From NCBI RefSeq assembly GCF_003944795.1, contig NZ_RWBG01000001.1, positions 620,001-684,000 on the forward strand: a stretch of DNA of 64,000 nt, in the 5' to 3' direction. The number at the start of each line of letters is the position of its first letter. Positions within the stretch are counted from its first letter, which is position 1. This document shows, in pieces, positions 16,280 to 26,200 of this stretch. Under the pieces are notes generated by a model. That model had not been told where the DNA came from and made no database searches. It saw nothing but the letters and a program-made list of their open reading frames with translations. The position numbers and the translations under genes are program-made. This DNA comes from Mangrovimonas spongiae (GTDB lineage Bacteria; Bacteroidota; Bacteroidia; Flavobacteriales; Flavobacteriaceae).

Positions 16280-16334
16280 AAAAATAAGTATAAGCACATC
16301 GTATTAAAAGAGTGCTTCGTTATAATATTTCCAA

Positions 16335-16379
16335 TATGACAATTGTCATAAAATTTCGATACCAAACACAAGACATTTG
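16335..16379 (+). promoter_or_regulatory. Perfect 16-bp palindrome upstream of the ferredoxin reductase gene
   Basis: TATGACAATTGTCATA (16335-16350) is a perfect palindrome. It lies 21 bases upstream of GACATTTG (16372-16379), one base off the TAnnTTTG -7 consensus, and 60 bases before the ATG at 16410. A second inverted repeat, ACACAA/TTGTGT, overlaps the -7 box. The placement fits an operator for a dimeric regulator controlling the reductase/ferredoxin pair; the regulator is unknown. Confidence 0.5.
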
Positions 16380-16409
16380 TGTCTAAGAAGAATTTTCAGA
16401 AGATAAAAC

Positions 16410-17471
16410 ATGATTAAGACCGATATTTTAATTATTGGCGCTGGCCCAACAGGATTATTTACTGTTTTTGAAGCAGGCTTATTAAAATTAAAGTGCCATC
16501 TTATAGACGCCTTACCACAACCAGGTGGGCAATGCTCAGAGATTTATCCTAAAAAACCTATTTACGACATACCTGCCTATCCAGAAATATTAGCGGGTGA
16601 TTTAACAGAGAAACTTTTAGAACAAGGGAAACAATTTGAGCCAGGATTTACCTTAGGCGAACGAGCCGAAACTATTGAAAAGCAAGATGACGGAACCTTT
16701 ATTGTGACGACTAATAAAGGAACCAAGCATCACGCGCCAGTAGTTGCTATTGCTGGTGGGTTGGGTAGTTTCGAGCCTAGAAAACCAAAAATTCATAACA
16801 TTCATTTGTATGAAGATAAAGGTGTGGAATATATGATTAAAGATCCAGAAATCTATCGCGATAAAAAAGTGGTTATTGCTGGTGGTGGCGATTCTGCTTT
16901 AGATTGGAGTATTTTTTTAACAGATGTAGCTAAAGAAGTAACGCTTATTCACAGGAGAAATGAATTTCGTGGCGCTTTGGACTCTGTAGAAAAAGTACAG
17001 GAATTAAAAAACCAAGGGAAAATAAACTTAATAACTCCTGCAGAAGTTGTAGGTATTTTAGGTGAAGATCACGTTACAGGAGTTGTTGTAGAACAAGTGC
17101 AACAGATCAAAAAAGAATTTGAAATAGAATGCGATCATTTTGTGCCTTTGTTTGGTTTGTCTCCAAAACTAGGTCCTATAGCCGATTGGGGCTTAGAAAT
17201 AGAAAAAAATGCCATTAAGGTAAACAACGCTTTAGATTATCAAACCAATATTCCTGGAATTTTTGCCATAGGCGATGTAAACACTTATCCAGGAAAACTA
17301 AAGCTAATTCTTTGTGGTTTCCACGAAGCAACACTAATGTGTCAAGCGGCTTATCAAATTATTAATCCAGGTAAACGTTATGTGTTAAAATATACAACCG
17401 TTAGTGGTATTGATGGATTTGACGGCAGTAGAAAAGAAGCACCAAAAGCAGTTGTGAAAGCAATAGAATAA
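16410..17471 (+). CDS. Ferredoxin--NADP+ reductase (thioredoxin-reductase-like)
   Basis: A 353-residue flavoprotein. The FAD motif is IIGAGPTGLFTVFEAG (7-22), with GGQCSEIYPKKPIYDIPAYP, then an NAD(P) motif VVIAGGGDSALDW near 155-167, and GIFAIGDVNTYPGKLKL near 290, the second FAD motif. It lacks the CxxC of thioredoxin reductases, as expected for type 2 ferredoxin-NADP reductases (YumC class). The product would move electrons between NADPH and the ferredoxin encoded next. The downstream ferredoxin ATG overlaps its TAA (TAATG). Confidence 0.85.
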   Translation: MIKTDILIIGAGPTGLFTVFEAGLLKLKCHLIDALPQPGGQCSEIYPKKPIYDIPAYPEILAGDLTEKLLEQGKQFEPGFTLGERAETIEKQDDGTFIVTTNKGTKHHAPVVAIAGGLGSFEPRKPKIHNIHLYEDKGVEYMIKDPEIYRDKKVVIAGGGDSALDWSIFLTDVAKEVTLIHRRNEFRGALDSVEKVQELKNQGKINLITPAEVVGILGEDHVTGVVVEQVQQIKKEFEIECDHFVPLFGLSPKLGPIADWGLEIEKNAIKVNNALDYQTNIPGIFAIGDVNTYPGKLKLILCGFHEATLMCQAAYQIINPGKRYVLKYTTVSGIDGFDGSRKEAPKAVVKAIE

Positions 17472-17806
17472 TGGAAATGCAAGATATAAAACTTACAATT
17501 ATAGACCGCGATGGGGTTACACACGACGTTGATGCACCAACCGATATGGCAATGAACTTAATGGAAGTTATTCGTAGTTACGAATTAGCCCCTGAAGGAA
17601 CTATTGGAATTTGCGGTGGTATGGCCATGTGTGCCTCATGTCAATGTTATGTGTTGTCTGATCACGAGCTACCCGAAATGCAAGATGATGAAGAAGCTAT
17701 GCTTTCTGAAGCTTTTGATGTGCAGGAAAATAGTCGTTTGGGATGTCAAATTCAAATAACTCCAGAAATGGATGGCTTAAAAATAGAATTGGCTCCAGAG
17801 AGTTAA
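17471..17806 (+). CDS. 2Fe-2S ferredoxin, adrenodoxin type
   Basis: A 111-residue ferredoxin. Cluster ligands are Cys48, Cys54, Cys57 and Cys92, in the spacing C-x5-C-x2-C and a distal RLGCQI, as in vertebrate adrenodoxin and bacterial isc-type ferredoxins. The protein is acidic throughout. A one-base overlap with the reductase gene makes it the likely partner. Nearby Mrp and Nfu genes suggest the pair may support Fe-S cluster assembly, though an oxygenase or desaturase elsewhere is also possible. Start at 17471 or at the Met two codons later. Confidence 0.92.
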   Translation: MEMQDIKLTIIDRDGVTHDVDAPTDMAMNLMEVIRSYELAPEGTIGICGGMAMCASCQCYVLSDHELPEMQDDEEAMLSEAFDVQENSRLGCQIQITPEMDGLKIELAPES

Positions 17807-17809
17807 AAA

Positions 17810-18706
17810 TCACTCGGTTTTATAATCAATCAGCTTTTTTGGGCCTTCCAACAGTACACGCACAATTTGTAGCGTGCCATCATCTGTAGTAGCAATTTGC
17901 CATTTTATTAAAGAAATCATCCCGTTTTCAATTTCGATGCCAGTAATACTTCTGGGGTGAACGCAACTCCCATCGTTGAAAAAAGCAATATCTCCCGGTT
18001 CGGGAAAACGTGGGCGATGTGTATGTCCTACAACTGTGAGTAAATTGTTGTTTTCAATAATCCATTTTTTAAGGCGTTTTTCAACTTTTATGAGTTCTTT
18101 GTAGTTTTTCGCTGGGCTTGTTGGGTCTGCAATACCCATAACATTTAAAGGTTTCCAAAGTATTCTAACCAAAAACCGACTCCATCGCCAGAAGGTATAG
18201 TTCCACCAATCGGCTTGATGTCCGTGAGCCAAAAACAGTTCTTGATGGGTTTCTGTATGTTGTAGCAATAAGGCTTCGTGGTATTTTATGTTGCAAAACA
18301 GATCTTCGTTTTCACCAGTTTTAGGATCGAAATAACTGTTGAGGTATTTGTCTACATATTTAGGGTCTTTGTAAACCATATCGTGATTGCCCCAAACCAT
18401 ATGCAATCTGCCCTCATCATGAAACAATTTCAATAAATCATATACATTTTTATGTGCAAATAATATGGATTCAAAAGTGAGATTTTCCCAAAGCTCGTCA
18501 CCATCGCCTAATTCACAATAGTCAAATCCTTCAATAAAATAGTGCTTTAATGCGTGAAAGTAGATGTTGCGATTATTGGCAAAATCATCGGCAAAACTGT
18601 TGTCGCCACGATGACAGTCACTAAAAAAGATAAACTTAGAGCTGTCGTCAAAAGGAATTCTTTTAGCATTCTTATAAGCGCGATTTAATCTTGTTTTGGA
18701 AGACAT
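17810..18706 (-). CDS. Metallophosphoesterase (calcineurin-like)
   Basis: A 298-residue cytoplasmic protein with all metal motifs of the calcineurin superfamily in order: FFSDCHRGD (residues 27-35), CELGDGDELWE, WGNHDMVY near 115, LAHGHQADWW near 175, and VVGHTHRPRFPEPG near 220. The HRGD and GDELWE context recalls LpxH-like (UDP-diacylglucosamine pyrophosphatase) and related YbbD-type enzymes, but it is longer and the specific substrate cannot be set. It is convergent with the ferredoxin gene (3-base gap) and just downstream of the acyl-CoA dehydrogenase terminator. Confidence 0.8.
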   Translation of the reverse strand: MSSKTRLNRAYKNAKRIPFDDSSKFIFFSDCHRGDNSFADDFANNRNIYFHALKHYFIEGFDYCELGDGDELWENLTFESILFAHKNVYDLLKLFHDEGRLHMVWGNHDMVYKDPKYVDKYLNSYFDPKTGENEDLFCNIKYHEALLLQHTETHQELFLAHGHQADWWNYTFWRWSRFLVRILWKPLNVMGIADPTSPAKNYKELIKVEKRLKKWIIENNNLLTVVGHTHRPRFPEPGDIAFFNDGSCVHPRSITGIEIENGMISLIKWQIATTDDGTLQIVRVLLEGPKKLIDYKTE

Positions 18707-18721
18707 GCCGTAAATATCAAC

Positions 18722-18748
18722 AAAAAAAGCGAGTTATAAAACCCGCTT
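18722..18748 (-). terminator. Terminator of the acyl-CoA dehydrogenase gene
   Basis: On the minus strand, AAGCGGGTT pairs with AACTCGCTT (one G-U) around a 4-base loop, followed by a run of seven T. It lies 24 bases beyond the stop of the gene at 18773. Confidence 0.85.
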
Positions 18749-18772
18749 ATTTGTATTGAAAAACAATCTTTT

Positions 18773-19951
18773 CTATTTAAAGGCGTTCAACCCTGTAATA
18801 TCCAATCCAGTAATTAGTAAATGAATATCGTGTGTTCCTTCATAAGTAATCACACTTTCTAAGTTCATAGAATGACGCATAATACTATATTCGCCAGTAA
18901 TTCCCATACCGCCTAGCATTTGTCTAGCTTCACGAGCAATATTAATAGCCATATCTACATTATTACGTTTCGCCATAGATATTTGTGCCGATGTAGCTTT
19001 ACCATCATTACGAAGTACACCCAAACGCCAAGTTAATACTTGTGCTTTGGTGATTTCGGTAATCATTTCAGCGAGTTTCTTTTGTTGTAATTGAAATTGT
19101 CCAATAGGTTTTCCAAACTGCGTACGTTCTTTACTGTAACGCAATGCTGTATCGTAGCAATCCATAGCAGCACCAATAGCTCCCCAAGCAATACCGTAAC
19201 GCGCAGAATCTAAACAACCTAGCGGTGCGCCCAATCCAGATTTATTAGGTAATAGATTTTCTTTAGGCACTTTGACATTATCGAAAATAAGCTCGCCAGT
19301 TGCCGAAGCTCTTAATGACCATTTGTTGTGCGTTTCTGGAGTAGAAAACCCTTCCATGCCGCGTTCAACAATAAGCCCATGAATACGGCCTTCTTCATTT
19401 TTAGCCCAAACGACAGCTACTTGAGCAAAAGGGGCGTTGCTTATCCACATTTTGGCACCATTTAATAAATAATGGTCACCCATATTTTTGAAATTAGTGA
19501 CCATGCCTCCAGGATTAGATCCGTGATCAGGCTCGGTTAAACCAAAGCAACCCATCCATTCGCCGCTAGCTAATTTTGGTAAATATTTTTGACGTTGTTC
19601 TTCGGTGCCATATTTCCAAATAGGATACATAACTAAAGAAGATTGTACCGAAGCCGTACTACGTACACCAGAATCACCACGCTCAATTTCTTGCATAATC
19701 AACCCGTACGAAATTTGATCCAACCCTGCGCCGCCATATTCTTCTGGAATATAAGGGCCAAAGGCACCAATTTCTGCTAAACCGCCTATAATTTGCTCTG
19801 GGAATTCTGCTTTTTGAGCATAATCTTCTATAATTGGTGAGACATCGCGTTTTACCCATTCACGGGCTGCATCGCGAACCAATTTATGTTCTTCGGTTAG
19901 TAATTCGTCAATATTGTAATAATCTGGCGCTTCGAATAAGTCTGGCTTCAT
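18773..19951 (-). CDS. Glutaryl-CoA dehydrogenase-like acyl-CoA dehydrogenase
   Basis: A 392-residue flavoprotein of the acyl-CoA dehydrogenase family. GCFGLTEPDHGSNPGGM and KMWISNAPFAQVAVVWAK form the FAD site, YSKERTQFGKPIGQFQLQQ is a conserved signature, and the base is the glutamate in TYEGTHDIH (E371). This closely follows glutaryl-CoA dehydrogenase, which oxidises and decarboxylates glutaryl-CoA from lysine and tryptophan breakdown. Simple annotation as acyl-CoA dehydrogenase is the safe alternative. It is monocistronic with its own terminator. Confidence 0.85.
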   Translation of the reverse strand: MKPDLFEAPDYYNIDELLTEEHKLVRDAAREWVKRDVSPIIEDYAQKAEFPEQIIGGLAEIGAFGPYIPEEYGGAGLDQISYGLIMQEIERGDSGVRSTASVQSSLVMYPIWKYGTEEQRQKYLPKLASGEWMGCFGLTEPDHGSNPGGMVTNFKNMGDHYLLNGAKMWISNAPFAQVAVVWAKNEEGRIHGLIVERGMEGFSTPETHNKWSLRASATGELIFDNVKVPKENLLPNKSGLGAPLGCLDSARYGIAWGAIGAAMDCYDTALRYSKERTQFGKPIGQFQLQQKKLAEMITEITKAQVLTWRLGVLRNDGKATSAQISMAKRNNVDMAINIAREARQMLGGMGITGEYSIMRHSMNLESVITYEGTHDIHLLITGLDITGLNAFK

Positions 19952-20013
19952 AATTGATTTTTAATTTGAAATCCAAAAATAACGAAAACGTTTTCAGTGT
20001 ACAATTTTTGGGT

Positions 20014-20727
20014 CTACATTTTAAGGTAAAAATCCTTGGTGAGGGCTATATAATCTTCGGTGTAGTTATGTCTTGAGGTTTCAATAATAAGCTCATCAAT
20101 GGTTGTTTCTGTTTTGTTAAAGGAAAAGCTTATTAAACTTCTTTTAATGTTTGCTTCTGGAGAGCCTTTTATGTGTAGAATATCTTTTGAAAATAATTGG
20201 TATTTTAATGCTAAATGAATAAATGTTTGTTCTTCTGAAAAAGGAATAACAACAGAGAAGATACCTTCTTTTGACAGTAGTTTAGCCACACTTTCTAGTA
20301 AATGGTCAAAAGGCATAGCGTCTTGAAATCTTGCTAAATCTCTTTGTGTGCTGTTAGTTTTATAATTGTCTTGATAAAATGGCGGGTTGGAAACAATGAC
20401 ATCGTAAGTATCGTCTATTTCTTCTGCAAACTCTAGTAAGGAAGCATGGTAACAAAACAGTCTGTCGTTCCAAGGCGATTGTTCAAAATTCTCAACACAT
20501 TGTTCATAAGCATTCTCATCTATTTCTAAAGCATCAATAACTTGAGCCGAACTACGTTGTGCAAGCATTAAGGCAATTACGCCAGTTCCAGCACCAATGT
20601 CTAAAATAGAAAATGGTTTGCGTTCTAAAGATGTCCATGCACCAAGAAGCACACCATCTGTGCCAATTTTCATAGCGCAACGGTCTTGGTTGACCGTAAA
20701 TTCTTTAAATATAAAAGGCTTATTCAT
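20014..20727 (-). CDS. trmN6: tRNA1(Val) A37 N6-methyltransferase-like
   Basis: A 237-residue SAM-dependent methyltransferase. The substrate loop DRCAMKIGTDGVLLGAW, the SAM motif ILDIGAGTGVIALMLAQR, and the catalytic SNPPFY (N6-adenine class) are all visible. This fits YfiC/TrmN6, which methylates A37 of tRNA1-Val. The chosen start ATG (20727) gives MNKPFIFKEF; an upstream ATG at 20742 would add five residues. It overlaps the rimM stop by eight bases and is probably co-transcribed with rpsP and rimM. Confidence 0.88.
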   Translation of the reverse strand: MNKPFIFKEFTVNQDRCAMKIGTDGVLLGAWTSLERKPFSILDIGAGTGVIALMLAQRSSAQVIDALEIDENAYEQCVENFEQSPWNDRLFCYHASLLEFAEEIDDTYDVIVSNPPFYQDNYKTNSTQRDLARFQDAMPFDHLLESVAKLLSKEGIFSVVIPFSEEQTFIHLALKYQLFSKDILHIKGSPEANIKRSLISFSFNKTETTIDELIIETSRHNYTEDYIALTKDFYLKM

Positions 20728-21250
20728 TAATATATAGGTCAATTAAGCCTTCTGGAGTTTCTACAACAATAGTTTTGTTGGGTTTGTCTACCTGCTTGAT
20801 AAACTCATCGTTCATGGGGATTAAAATTTCTACTCCATTTCTGTCTAGTACAAAAAGAGCCTGTGCAGTGGAGTCGTTTACTGAGGTTATTATACCAACA
20901 TCTCCAAATTTTGTGTCTTTAATGGAAAAACCAATGATTTCGTGATAGTAAAATTTATCGTCCTCAAGTTTTGGTAATAGCTCCAAAGGAAGATATACGT
21001 CGCTTTTTAAAAGGGCATCGGCATCGGCTTCGTTATTAACATCTTCAAATCTCACGCGTAGTAAATCCGATTTGTGCAGTTGCGAATGTTCTACAAAAAA
21101 CGGAATTAAATTTCCGCGAACCTCTAAAAACATGGCGTCTAGGTTTTCGTAAATTTCGGGTTCGTCGGTATCTAGCTTAATAAGTAGCTCGCCTTTAAAA
21201 CTGTATTTTTTTACAATTTTACCTAAAAAAAAGCAGTCTTCTTTTTTCAT
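20720..21250 (-). CDS. rimM: Ribosome maturation factor RimM
   Basis: A 176-residue protein with an N-terminal beta-barrel (CFFLGKIVKKYSFKGELLIKL, like the GKI/V...G-x-KGEV of RimM) and a C-terminal PRC-barrel (FYYHEIIGFSIKD, DRNGVEILIPMNDEFIKQVD). It helps assemble the 30S head. The start chosen is ATG 21250, because a longer reading back to 21337 would begin inside the terminator hairpin downstream of rpsP and has no family similarity. Order rpsP-rimM is conserved in many bacteria. Confidence 0.92.
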   Translation of the reverse strand: MKKEDCFFLGKIVKKYSFKGELLIKLDTDEPEIYENLDAMFLEVRGNLIPFFVEHSQLHKSDLLRVRFEDVNNEADADALLKSDVYLPLELLPKLEDDKFYYHEIIGFSIKDTKFGDVGIITSVNDSTAQALFVLDRNGVEILIPMNDEFIKQVDKPNKTIVVETPEGLIDLYINE

Positions 21251-21337
21251 CGAAGATTTTAAATTTTCGTTTCCGATTATTGGAAACCTTAATCCTAATA
21301 TTAAATTAATGAGATTCCATTTATTAAGGGAATTCAT

Positions 21338-21365
21338 AAAAAAACCCAGACATAGTGTCTGGGTT
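21338..21365 (-). terminator. Hairpin terminator/attenuator between rpsP and rimM
   Basis: Stem AACCCAGACA / TGTCTGGGTT with a 3-base loop. On the minus strand it follows the rpsP stop at 21389 and runs into seven T. It lies inside the rpsP-rimM operon, so partial read-through would set a lower RimM level. Confidence 0.85.
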
Positions 21366-21388
21366 CAAAAGTATAAAAAAATAATTTT

Positions 21389-21898
21389 TTATTCTTCTTC
21401 GTTTGAAGCGTCTGCTTCGGCTGCTGGAGCTTCTTCTGCAACTTCCTCTTCAGGAGTGTTAGCAGCAATTCTAGCTTCGTTTACAGCTTTTTCAGCTTCA
21501 AGCGCTTTAGCTTTAGCATCGGCATCAGCTTTTGCTAAACCACTGGCTTTAGCTTCAATTTTAGCAGCTTTTTCTTCTAACCAAGCGTTGAATTTTTCTT
21601 CAGCTTGCTCTTCAGTTAAAGCGCCTTTTCTTACACCACCAGCTAAATGGTTTTTTAATAATGCACCTTTGTACGATAAGATAGCTTTTGCAGTATCTGT
21701 TGGTTGTGCACCATTTTGTAACCACTTTACAGCACCATCAACATCAAGCTCAATAGTTGCTGGGTTTGTGTTTGGATTGTAAGCACCTATTTTTTCTAGG
21801 TATTTACCATCTCTTTTTGCACGCGAATCTGCGGCAACAATCCAGTAATAAGGTTTTCCTTTTTTACCGTGTCTTTGTAATCTAATTTTTACAGGCAT
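21389..21898 (-). CDS. rpsP: 30S ribosomal protein S16 with long acidic C-terminal tail
   Basis: A 169-residue S16, against about 80-90 in most bacteria. The first 80 residues ([40 protein letters not shown]) are classical S16. The remainder, from about 95 on, is an Ala/Glu/Lys-rich, probably helical extension ending in acidic residues. Such tails are usual in Bacteroidota. Antisense readings across it are artefacts of the Ala-rich coding bias. Confidence 0.95.
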   Translation of the reverse strand: MPVKIRLQRHGKKGKPYYWIVAADSRAKRDGKYLEKIGAYNPNTNPATIELDVDGAVKWLQNGAQPTDTAKAILSYKGALLKNHLAGGVRKGALTEEQAEEKFNAWLEEKAAKIEAKASGLAKADADAKAKALEAEKAVNEARIAANTPEEEVAEEAPAAEADASNEEE

Positions 21899-21945
21899 AG
21901 ATAATTAATTAGTGAGGTTCACGACCTCGATTATTAATAAGGGTG

Positions 21946-21974
21946 CAAAGATACGATATTTTTTTAATTTTCAA
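21946..21974 (-). promoter_or_regulatory. rpsP: rpsP promoter with leader hairpin
   Basis: On the minus strand, TTG-N18-TATCTTTG, a good match to the Bacteroidota promoter (TTG/TTTG, about 19 bases, TAnnTTTG). The leader between it and the rpsP start has a small hairpin, GAGGT-5-ACCTC at 21914-21928, which might mediate autoregulation. Confidence 0.7.
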
Positions 21975-22013
21975 TCTTTTATAAGCTTCAATGGATATTA
22001 ATTTTTTTTATTC

Positions 22014-22021
22014 TATTTTTG
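22014..22021 (+). promoter_or_regulatory. Candidate -7 box TATTTTTG for the Ca-repeat lipoprotein
   Basis: TATTTTTG fits TAnnTTTG and lies 31 bases upstream of the ATG at 22053. No clear -33 element. Confidence 0.4.
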
Positions 22022-22052
22022 AGTGCTTTAAATACAAAATACAATAAAATTT

Positions 22053-23060
22053 ATGAAAAAGTTTTTTGCCCTTTTACTACTTAGTTTAGTCTTTGTAGGA
22101 TGTAGTGATGAGGTAGAGTTTAACTCTCCAGCAGTACAAGGAAAAAAAGATGGAAATAGATGGAAAGCCTTAACTTATAATGCTACATTTGATGATAATG
22201 GTAGGCTAGTAGTTACTGCTAGTAATAATTACGATGATATAACGTTACGAGTGTCGTCTCTTTCGGTTGGAACAGAGTTTGTTTTAGGTCAAAATAATGT
22301 TGATATGGCTAGCTTAGTAAATAACCAAGGTGATAGTTTTTCAACAAATAATTTACCTGATGGCGATACACAAGTTTACCCTCCAGAAGGCATTATAAAA
22401 ATTACAAGATACAACCAAGCTAAAAATACTGTTTCGGGTGAATTTTGGTTTAATGCCTATAATGAGCTAGGTAACGAAACCGTTAACTTTAACAGAGGTG
22501 TCTTTTTCGATTTGCCTTTGCCATATACGTCTTCTGATGTTGTGTCTTGCGAAGAAGCAATTATTGAGACTCAAACCGCTCAAGAAGCTTATTTTAACTC
22601 AGACCCAGCTACCGATCCTAGTTATTCTGCAAAATGCCATGCTTACATGGTAGCCTTAATGCAGCAACAAGATTCCTGTGTAGATGAAACAGGTATGCTA
22701 CAAGAAGTTATTGATGGATTGTTGTGTGATGATGACGATGAAGATGGTGTAATGACTGTTTTAGAAGATATTGATGGTGATGGTAACCCAGAAAATGATG
22801 ACACCGATATGGATGGTACTCCAAATTACTTAGATACAGATGATGATGGTGATACCATTTTAACCATAAATGAAGATGTAGATGTTGATGGTGATTTTAC
22901 AAATGACGATACTGACACTGATGGTATACCAAACTACCTAGATGATGACGATGACGGTGATGGTATTTTAACTGCCGATGAAGATGCTAATGGCGATGGC
23001 GATTTAACAAACGACGATACCGATATGGATGGCATACCAGATTATTTAGATGCTGAATAA
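22053..23060 (+). CDS. Lipoprotein with Asp-rich calcium-binding-type repeats
   Basis: A 335-residue lipoprotein (signal peptide, lipobox LVFVGC, Cys17). Residues 25-165 form a beta-rich domain resembling DUF6252-like Bacteroidota lipoproteins ([10 protein letters not shown] near the start). From residue 225 to the end there are three tandem copies of about 32 residues with the pattern DxDGDxxxDDTDxDGxPxYLDxDDDGD, like thrombospondin type 3 repeats that bind calcium. There is no T9SS signal, so it is probably lipid-anchored in the outer membrane. Function unknown. Confidence 0.75.
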   Translation: MKKFFALLLLSLVFVGCSDEVEFNSPAVQGKKDGNRWKALTYNATFDDNGRLVVTASNNYDDITLRVSSLSVGTEFVLGQNNVDMASLVNNQGDSFSTNNLPDGDTQVYPPEGIIKITRYNQAKNTVSGEFWFNAYNELGNETVNFNRGVFFDLPLPYTSSDVVSCEEAIIETQTAQEAYFNSDPATDPSYSAKCHAYMVALMQQQDSCVDETGMLQEVIDGLLCDDDDEDGVMTVLEDIDGDGNPENDDTDMDGTPNYLDTDDDGDTILTINEDVDVDGDFTNDDTDTDGIPNYLDDDDDGDGILTADEDANGDGDLTNDDTDMDGIPDYLDAE

Positions 23061-23075
23061 AATAATAATTGCGTT

Positions 23076-23109
23076 AAAAAAAAGCGACCTGATTCAGGTC
23101 GCTTTTTTT
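23076..23109 (+). terminator. Terminator after the Ca-repeat lipoprotein gene
   Basis: Long stem AAAAAAAGCGACCTG / CAGGTCGCTTTTTTT around a 3-base loop, 15 bases after the stop; symmetrical enough to act on both strands. Confidence 0.9.
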
Positions 23110-23217
23110 GTTTATAACTGTTTATAACTTCACTTTAAAAAAGAGAAAATTCTACGTAATTTTATTCGTTCAATTTTTTTAAAAAATAACTCTCAAGAAT
23201 AAACGACGAAGCCTTTT

Positions 23218-26200
23218 ATGTACTTAATTTTTGATACCGAAACTACGGGATTGCCAAAAAACTGGAAAGCGCCTATTACCGATACCGATAACTGGCCAAG
23301 AGCTATCCAAATTGCTTGGCAATTACACGATGAGATGGGGAATTGTATCGAGCATGAAGATTACCTCATTCAGCCAGATGGGTTTAATATTCCTTTCGAT
23401 GCCGAAAAAATTCACGGAATTTCTACCGAATTAGCTCAAGAACAAGGGGTGCCGTTAGCCGAGGTTTTGGAAAAATTTAATGCAGCGATTAACAAAACCA
23501 AATTTATAGTAGGACAAAATGTAGGGTTTGATGTTAATATAATGGGCTGCGAGTTTTTTAGAGGTGACATAGCAAATCAGTTACAAGAATTACCTGTTTT
23601 AGATACCTGTACAGAACATACAGCACAGCTGTGTCAAATTCCTGGTGGACGAGGCGGGAAGTTTAAGTTGCCAACATTAACCGAGCTTCATGAGTATTTA
23701 TTTAACCAGCCATTTGCCGAAGCACATAATGCCACAGCCGATGTGGAGGCTACAACACGTTGTTTTTTAGAGTTAATAAGAAGAAAACAGTATACCAAAG
23801 AGCAGTTAGATGTTCAACCAGACTATTTCGAGCGTTTTTCAGAGGAAAACCCTCAAGAAATACAGCTTATAGGATTAAAACATATTAATCTAAAACGCGA
23901 AAGTGCTAAAATACGAGAGCGTCTAGAAAAGGAACAAACCGATACCATTTCAACAGAGGAAATAAAACAAAACATTTCCGATTTAGCCGATGTTGATTTT
24001 GTGCATTTACACAACCATTCGCAATTTTCTATTTTGCAATCAACTATAAGTATTGCAGATTTGGTAGCCTCGGCAGCTAAACACCAAATGCCGGCAGTAG
24101 CTCTTACAGATCACGCTAATATGATGGGAGCGTTTCATTTTGTAAGTGCTATTAGTAAACACAACAAATCGATTGAAGAAAAGCATAAAGAAGCTCAAGA
24201 AAAAGGCGAGGTTTCAACGGCAAAACCAATAAAAGGTATTGTAGGGTGTGAGTTTTTTGTTTGCGAAAACCATACCGATAAAACACGAAAAGATAATGGT
24301 TATCAAATTGTTATGTTAGCCAAAAATAAACGCGGTTATCATAATCTAGCAAAGTTATCATCAATCGCATATACCGAAGGATTTTATTATGTGCCACGAA
24401 TTGATAAAAAACTTATTGAGCAATACAAGGACGACGTTATTGTGCTAACAGGAAACCTGTATGGCGAAGTACCTAGTAAAGTGTTAAATGTTGGTGAAAA
24501 CCAAGCAGAAGAAGCCTTATTGTGGTGGAAAGACACGTTTGGAGACGATTTGTATATCGAATTAATGCGTCATAATCAAGAAGACGAAAACCGTGTTAAT
24601 CAAGTCTTGGTGGCGTTTGCTAAGACACATGATGTTAAGCTAGTGGCGTCTAATAACACCTATTACGCCGAAAAAGGAGATGCCAATGCGCATGATATTT
24701 TATTGTGTGTAAAAGATGGTGAAAAGCAGGCCACACCTATTGGTCGAGGTCGTGGCTATCGTTACGGGTTGCCAAATCAGGAGTATTACTTTAAATCTTC
24801 TGAGGAGATGAAAGACCTTTTTAAAGATTTGCCAGAAGCCATTACCAACCTCCAAGAAGTGGTTGATAAAATAGAACCTTTCGAGTTAGCTCGCGATGTA
24901 TTGTTACCTAAGTTTGATATTCCAGAAAAATTTCAAGTAGAAGAAGATAATGTAGATGGCGGCAAACGTGGCGAAAATGCATACTTAAAACATTTAACAT
25001 ACGAAGGCGCTAAAAAACGATATAATGAAATTACAGATGATATAAAAGATCGTCTTGATTTTGAGTTAGATGTTATTGCCAATACAGGTTATCCGGGGTA
25101 TTTCTTAATTGTGGAAGACTTTATTAGAGAGGCCAGAAACATGGATGTATCTGTTGGGCCAGGTCGTGGTTCGGCAGCTGGTTCGGCTGTAGCTTACTGT
25201 TTAGGAATTACCAATATAGATCCTATTAAATATGATTTACTGTTTGAGCGTTTCTTAAATCCAGATCGTGTAAGTATGCCCGATATTGATATCGATTTTG
25301 ATGACGAAGGTCGTGGTCGGGTTATGGATTATGTTATTGATAAATATGGTGCTAATCAAGTAGCGCAAATTATAACCTATGGTACCATGGCAGCAAAATC
25401 TTCTATTCGCGATACTGCTCGTGTTTTAGATTTACCATTGTTTGATGCTGATAGAATTGCTAAACTCATTCCAAACACCAAGTTGGCCAAGATTTTTGGT
25501 ATGGATGAAAAAGCATTGAAAAGTAAATTTCGTTCTGAGGAAGTTGAGCTTATTAATGAATTGCTGAATATTTCAGAAGGCGAGGGCTTGGAAGCGGAAA
25601 CCGTTAATCAAGCACGTGTACTAGAAGGTTCGGTGCGAAATACTGGAATTCATGCTTGTGGTGTGATAATCACACCAGACGATATTACCAATTTCGTTCC
25701 GGTTTCAACAGCAAAAGATTCCGATTTATATGTCACACAATTTGATAACTCGGTTGTAGAAAACGCTGGTTTGTTAAAAATGGATTTCTTGGGGTTAAAA
25801 ACCTTAACCTTAATTAAGGATACCATTAAAATTGTAAAAGCAAAACATGGCATAGAACTCGATCCAGAAAGTTTTCCTTTAGATGATGAAAAAACTTACG
25901 AATTATTCCAGAGAGGAGAGACTGTAGGTATTTTTCAGTACGAATCTCCCGGAATGCAAAAACACATGAAGGATTTAAAACCTACGGTTTTTGATGACCT
26001 TATCGCCATGAATGCTTTGTATCGTCCAGGACCAATGGAATATATTCCAAGTTTTATTGCTCGTAAGCATGGTCGTGAAGAGATTGTTTACGATTTGCCA
26101 GCTATGGAAGAATATTTGCAAGAAACCTATGGTATTACAGTATATCAAGAGCAGGTGATGTTGCTATCGCAAAAACTAGCAAGTTTTACTAAAGGTGAAG

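Noticed and set aside
21251-21337. A longer N-terminus for RimM
   Set aside because: It would begin at the rpsP terminator hairpin and has no RimM similarity.
21309-21782. A 157-residue + strand frame, Ala/Ser-rich
   Set aside because: It is antisense to the Ala/Glu-rich tail of S16.
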